A DNA stretch of 17,423 nucleotides from an uncultured Campylobacter sp. (lineage in GTDB: Bacteria; Campylobacterota; Campylobacteria; Campylobacterales; Campylobacteraceae): assembly GCF_905371695.1 (NCBI RefSeq), contig NZ_CAJPMA010000031.1:1-17423 (forward strand). Direction: 5' to 3'. Shown here piece after piece: positions 16,321-17,423 of this stretch. Under the pieces are notes generated by a model, which saw only the letters and a list, made by a program, of their open reading frames with translations, did not search any database and was not told the origin of the DNA. The position numbers and the translations under genes are program-made. Positions within the stretch are counted from its first letter, which is position 1. Each line of letters opens with the position of its first letter.

Positions 16321-16326
16321 ATTATA
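16321..16326 (-). promoter_or_regulatory. -10 box of murI
   Basis: Perfect TATAAT on the minus strand, about 24 bases before the murI ATG, giving a leader of roughly 16 bases. No convincing -35, as is common in Campylobacter. Confidence 0.6.
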
Positions 16327-16348
16327 GCTAGTTTCGCGCAAAATCCGC

Positions 16349-16354
16349 TATAAT
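16349..16354 (+). promoter_or_regulatory. -10 box of xerH
   Basis: Perfect TATAAT on the plus strand, 31 bases before the xerH TTG. It lies 22 bases from the divergent murI box, so the two polymerase sites must overlap and probably compete. Confidence 0.6.
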
Positions 16355-16385
16355 TTTCAGAATTTAAACCTTCCAAGGAAATGCG

Positions 16386-17423
16386 TTGAAATACCGATTA
16401 GATTGTAAAAGTAGTTTTGAAAAGTCTATGCTTTTTTGGCTAGCTAGATACGTAAAATTTAAGCTAAGCTCGCTCTCAAACAAAGAGCTTCGAGTTCCCC
16501 AAGCGCTAAATACAGTAAATTTATCGCTAAACAAAGAGCTTAAAAATATAGACGAGCTCGACGGGCTCGTAAAATCTGCCAGAAACGCGGGGCTAACGGG
16601 CATAAACACCTACTTTAACCCGCTTAAAAAAATTTACGAAGCCCTTTGCTTTTACGAGCTAGATAGTCTAAAACGCATAGACGAGGAGTTAATTAGCGAG
16701 ATTTTAGCTAGCGTTACGGGCGGACTTAGCGATGCGAGCAAGAAAAACTACCGCATAAGCGCGATAAATTTTTTCTCGTTTTTAGATAAGCAAAACGAAG
16801 AGGACGGCAAGGCGCATGTCTTTGACATCGAGCTAAAAAACTGGGGCGGCGTAGCGGGTAATCGCGGGCAAAAGCTGCCTGAATTTATGAGCGAGGATGA
16901 GGTGAAAAAATTTCTAACCGCGATCGACGAAGCGGATTTTAAAGCAAATACTAACCGCAACAAACTAATCGTCAAAATCATCGTATTTACGGGTATTCGC
17001 GTAAGCGAAGCGCTAAATTTAAAACGCAAAGACATAACCGAAGAAGGCGATCTTTATATCATTAGAATTCGCGGCAAAGGCAACAAATACCGCATCGTTA
17101 TGATAAAGCGCGCGCTAATCGAAAGCATGCTAGACGCGATCGCAATAAACTATATAAATAAAGAAGGCTATCTTTTTATCAACAAAAAAGGTACGCGCCT
17201 AACGCAAGCCTACGTGAGCCGCGTAGTAGAGCAAATTTTGTTTCGCGCGGGCATTAGAAAAGAAAAAAACGGCGCGCACATGCTTCGCCACACCTTCGCG
17301 ACGCTGCTTTATAAAAAGCAAAAAGATCTCGTACTGGTTCAAGAAGCGCTCGGGCACGCGAGCTTAAATACGTCTAGAATTTACACGCATTTTGATAACG
17401 AGAAGCTAAAATTAGCCGCGCAA
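16386..17423 (+). CDS. xerH: XerH-type tyrosine recombinase (3' end outside window)
   Basis: Site-specific recombinase of the single-protein XerH/dif system of epsilonproteobacteria, which resolves chromosome dimers. 346 codons are visible with no stop, so probably only a few C-terminal residues are missing. The catalytic set is complete: R205 in FTGIRVSEAL, K231 in RGKGNKYR, H298 and R301 in HMLRHTFA, H324 in LGHASL and the nucleophile Y333 in RIYTHF. The N-terminal core-binding domain spans about 1-160. The start is TTG at 16386, with AAGGAA five bases upstream; an ATG at 16381 is out of frame and stops after two codons. I assign XerH rather than a phage integrase from its length, native codon use and lack of neighbouring phage genes. 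No dif site was found here. Confidence 0.92.
   Translation, partial: MKYRLDCKSSFEKSMLFWLARYVKFKLSSLSNKELRVPQALNTVNLSLNKELKNIDELDGLVKSARNAGLTGINTYFNPLKKIYEALCFYELDSLKRIDEELISEILASVTGGLSDASKKNYRISAINFFSFLDKQNEEDGKAHVFDIELKNWGGVAGNRGQKLPEFMSEDEVKKFLTAIDEADFKANTNRNKLIVKIIVFTGIRVSEALNLKRKDITEEGDLYIIRIRGKGNKYRIVMIKRALIESMLDAIAINYINKEGYLFINKKGTRLTQAYVSRVVEQILFRAGIRKEKNGAHMLRHTFATLLYKKQKDLVLVQEALGHASLNTSRIYTHFDNEKLKLAAQ

Noticed and set aside
16298..16385. A dif recombination site next to xerH
   Set aside because: No pair of inverted arms resembling a Xer binding site was seen; the palindrome-like look comes from the two divergent TATAAT boxes.

Overview
This window looks like chromosomal backbone from a Campylobacter-type epsilonproteobacterium. 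The signs are the protein families (a XerH-type recombinase, FlgA, a MacAB-type pump, a DUF455 ferritin-like protein), very dense packing with 1-8 base overlaps, heavy use of AAA/TTT/TTA codons, and promoters with a good TATAAT but little or no -35. The base composition is less AT-rich than C. jejuni, which would fit the oral species group (concisus, curvus, rectus, showae). That placement is inference; no species call is possible from the sequence alone.

Left block (about 1-4783, minus strand): one apparent transcription unit reading murA > moeA > tRNA-Gly(GCC) > flgA > ubiX > coaD. It starts at a good promoter at 4755-4783 and joins cell-wall precursor synthesis, molybdenum cofactor synthesis, P-ring assembly, prenyl-flavin synthesis and CoA synthesis. 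A tRNA gene with its own near-consensus promoter sits between moeA and flgA. The reading frame of flgA runs back through the tRNA, and no ATG, GTG or TTG lies between the tRNA and the putative signal peptide, so the flgA start is a real puzzle.

Centre-left block (4845-7372, plus strand): four genes that overlap end to start: an NlpC/P60-type lipoprotein, a rhomboid intramembrane protease, a DUF455 ferritin-like protein and a SixA-type histidine phosphatase.

Gap (7373-8062): the only long stretch without an intact gene. It is AT-rich, with short imperfect direct repeats and small hairpins. Its right end holds a startless open frame that looks like a decayed gene remnant, followed by the intrinsic terminator of the next gene, which is convergent.

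Centre-right block (8063-15398, minus strand): macA > macB > outer-membrane efflux lipoprotein > large M16 zinc protease. The first three form a complete tripartite ABC export system; the protease follows after 100 bases and may be co-transcribed. Upstream on the same strand is murI (glutamate racemase). murI is divergent from xerH at the right edge, each with its own TATAAT box. xerH (dimer-resolution recombinase) runs off the window with all six catalytic residues present.

I found no convincing undescribed system. The points most worth checking are the tRNA/flgA junction, the decayed gene in the gap, and the efflux-pump/M16 protease neighbourhood.
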